Below, in pieces: positions 62,891-64,000 of a DNA stretch of 64,000 nucleotides. The position numbers were made by a program, and so were the translations under genes. Origin of the DNA: Luteimonas sp. BLCC-B24 (GTDB lineage Bacteria; Pseudomonadota; Gammaproteobacteria; Xanthomonadales; Xanthomonadaceae). The stretch's first letter is position 1, and each line of letters starts with the position of its first letter. A model generated the notes under the pieces. That model did no database searches, was not told the DNA's origin, and worked only from the letters and a program-made list of their open reading frames with translations. The stretch is from positions 215,891 through 279,890 of the forward strand of contig NZ_JAQQGN010000005.1 in assembly GCF_028550595.1 (NCBI RefSeq). Reading direction: 5' to 3'.

Positions 62891-63724
62891 ATGGGACGCG
62901 GACGTCGTGGGTTCTTCGACGATTTGATCAAGCGGCCGTGGCCGGTGGCACTGGCCGTCGGCATCGCCGGCTTTGCCGGTATCCGCTACGGCGTGCCGGC
63001 GATCTTCGCGCGGCAGGACGGCCCGTTCGCGCAGGGCCTGGCGACCGCCAGCGCAGCCCTGGCGCCGGTCGCGTGGCTGTTCCTCACCGCGTGCGCGCTG
63101 TGCGCACTGGTCGCCTTCGTCAATGCGCGCAGGCGCCGTCACCTGCTCGACAGCCGCACCGGACTCGAGAGCCTGGCCGCGATCGACTGGCGTGAATTCG
63201 AACAGCTGGTCGGCGAGGCCTACCGCCGGCAGGGCTACCACGTGGCCGAAACCGGCCTGGGCGGGCCCGACGGCGGCGTGGATCTGATCCTGCGCAAGGA
63301 CGGCCGGCGCACCCTGGTGCAGTGCAAGCAATGGCGGCGCCGCCAGGTGCCGGTGAACGTGGTGCGGGAGATGTACGGCCTGCTCGCCCACTACAACGCG
63401 GACGCGGTGCGCATTGCTGCCATCGGCGGCTTCACCCGCGACGCCGCGCGCTTCGCGACCGACAAGCCGATCACGCTGATCGACGGTCCCACGCTGCTCG
63501 CCCTGGTGCACAGCGTGCGGACCGACGCGCGCCCCACCGCGCCCACGCAGCCCGCCGCTACGCTGCATCGCATTGCGCCGGCGTTCGCCACGCCACTGCC
63601 GGGCACCGCGGCCACACCGGACTGCCCGCGTTGTGGCACCGCGATGGTCGAACGCACCAATCGACGCACCGCCAGCGTGTTCTGGGGCTGCAGCGCATAT
63701 CCCGCCTGCCGCGGCACGCGCTGA
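62891..63724 (+). CDS. Membrane-anchored Mrr-type endonuclease with zinc ribbon
   Basis: 277 residues from ATG 62891. Two N-terminal helices (about 17-35 and 50-78), then an Mrr_cat (restriction endonuclease-like) domain about 95-205. Catalytic D-x(n)-Q-x-K is intact: Asp131 in GGVDLIL, Gln144 and Lys146 in VQCKQW. A C-terminal topoisomerase-type C4 zinc ribbon has Cys245, Cys248, Cys267, Cys273. No methyltransferase is nearby, so this is not a standard restriction system; a role against incoming or membrane-proximal DNA is inference. Confidence 0.88.
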   Translation: MGRGRRGFFDDLIKRPWPVALAVGIAGFAGIRYGVPAIFARQDGPFAQGLATASAALAPVAWLFLTACALCALVAFVNARRRRHLLDSRTGLESLAAIDWREFEQLVGEAYRRQGYHVAETGLGGPDGGVDLILRKDGRRTLVQCKQWRRRQVPVNVVREMYGLLAHYNADAVRIAAIGGFTRDAARFATDKPITLIDGPTLLALVHSVRTDARPTAPTQPAATLHRIAPAFATPLPGTAATPDCPRCGTAMVERTNRRTASVFWGCSAYPACRGTR

Positions 63725-63782
63725 CTGCGCAGGCGGCCGGTGCGGTGCACGTCCCTCCCGTCTTCCACCGAAAGGCCGCGCC

Positions 63783-63941
63783 ATGAAACAGCTGATCGCC
63801 CTGTTGATTCTCGGACTCGCCATCTGGGGCGGCTACCGCCACCTCAATCCGTCGACGCCGAACGTCGCGGCGCCCCTCGCCGCAGCCCCGGCCCGTGCGG
63901 CATCCACGCCGGAGCGTGTGCTGCTGACCTGCCCCCACTGA
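63783..63941 (+). CDS. Small single-pass membrane peptide
   Basis: 52 codons. Hydrophobic N-terminal helix (about 3-18, QLIALLILGLAIWGGY) and an Ala/Pro-rich exported tail ending VLLTCPH. A start with GAAAGG upstream. No recognised family. 58 bases after the endonuclease gene and on the same strand. Confidence 0.6.
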   Translation: MKQLIALLILGLAIWGGYRHLNPSTPNVAAPLAAAPARAASTPERVLLTCPH

Positions 63942-63990
63942 GCCGTACCACTCGAAGCTAGGTAGAGTCCGTCACCGAGAGAGGACGGAC

Positions 63991-64000
63991 ATGCGCAAGA
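63991..64000 (+). CDS. Start of a further gene, cut by the window edge
   Basis: ATG at 63991 with GAGAGGAC 8 nt upstream gives M-R-K before the window ends. Only the ribosome site and start support it; product unknown. Confidence 0.45.

Noticed and set aside
1..64000. CRISPR arrays, insertion sequences, integrases, prophage genes or rRNA
   Set aside because: No repeat-spacer pattern, terminal inverted repeats, transposase/integrase motifs or rRNA sequence were found on reading through.

Overview
The window is GC-rich DNA (about 70% by eye) with tight gene packing and many ATGA or GTGA start/stop overlaps. Gene content (complete mlaFEDCBA run, gpmI-envC-ctpA, OapA-like M23 peptidase next to anmK, recCBD, Acr3-type ars operon, EptA/PAP2/DgkA group) and protein style point to a gammaproteobacterium of the Xanthomonadaceae/Lysobacteraceae, probably Luteimonas- or Lysobacter-like. 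This is inference from gene content; no marker rRNA is present. No insertion sequence, prophage, CRISPR array or plasmid gene was seen.

Layout. 1-5100: the 3' part of a UDP-glucose dehydrogenase gene, tRNA-Arg(CCG), and a minus-strand HWE sensor kinase plus receiver protein whose kinase reading frame is cut by one amber codon. 5.4-10.8 kb: minus-strand gpmI, envC, a DUF559 protein and ctpA. 10.8-18.9 kb: a TVNGG-repeat secreted protein, M28 peptidase, MAPEG, HAD phosphatase, DUF4326, tyrS (minus), a murein endopeptidase and anmK. 19-24.5 kb: a small ribbon-helix-helix protein, AmpG permease and exonuclease III (minus), then a frameshifted GNAT acetyltransferase coupled to pyrE, a periplasmic protein and uppP. 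24.7-33.2 kb: an ECF sigma factor with two VOC proteins, a META/DUF4377 lipoprotein, PEBP protein, TPR-sulfotransferase, YheT-like hydrolase, acyltransferase and a hotdog thioesterase.

33.2-34.1 kb holds the most unusual feature: four consecutive minus-strand genes of 45-57 codons, each with its own Shine-Dalgarno, encoding lysine-free, arginine-rich peptides that end in a similar P-x-x-F-(R/Q)-(V/I/L)-x motif. Upstream lies an AT-rich patch with an 11-bp-period direct repeat. 34.5-38.9 kb is the mla phospholipid-transport operon with mlaA as its last gene and a textbook terminator. 39.1-41.8 kb is an arsenic island (arsH divergent from arsR-arsC-acr3) with a very short operator-promoter and probably leaderless transcripts.

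41.8-49.7 kb is an envelope-modification group: DUF1003 protein, EptA-type phosphoethanolamine transferase, LtaS-like transferase, PAP2 phosphatase, diacylglycerol kinase and an OmpR-family two-component system. The two transferases would release diacylglycerol, which DgkA could recycle. 49.9-58.8 kb is recC-recB-recD with overlapping junctions. The right end has a LysR regulator divergent from an Atu4866/SDR/SnoaL group with a T-N11-A box between them, a DUF4932 HExxH lipoprotein, a membrane-anchored Mrr-type endonuclease with a zinc ribbon, a 52-codon membrane peptide and the first codons of a further gene.
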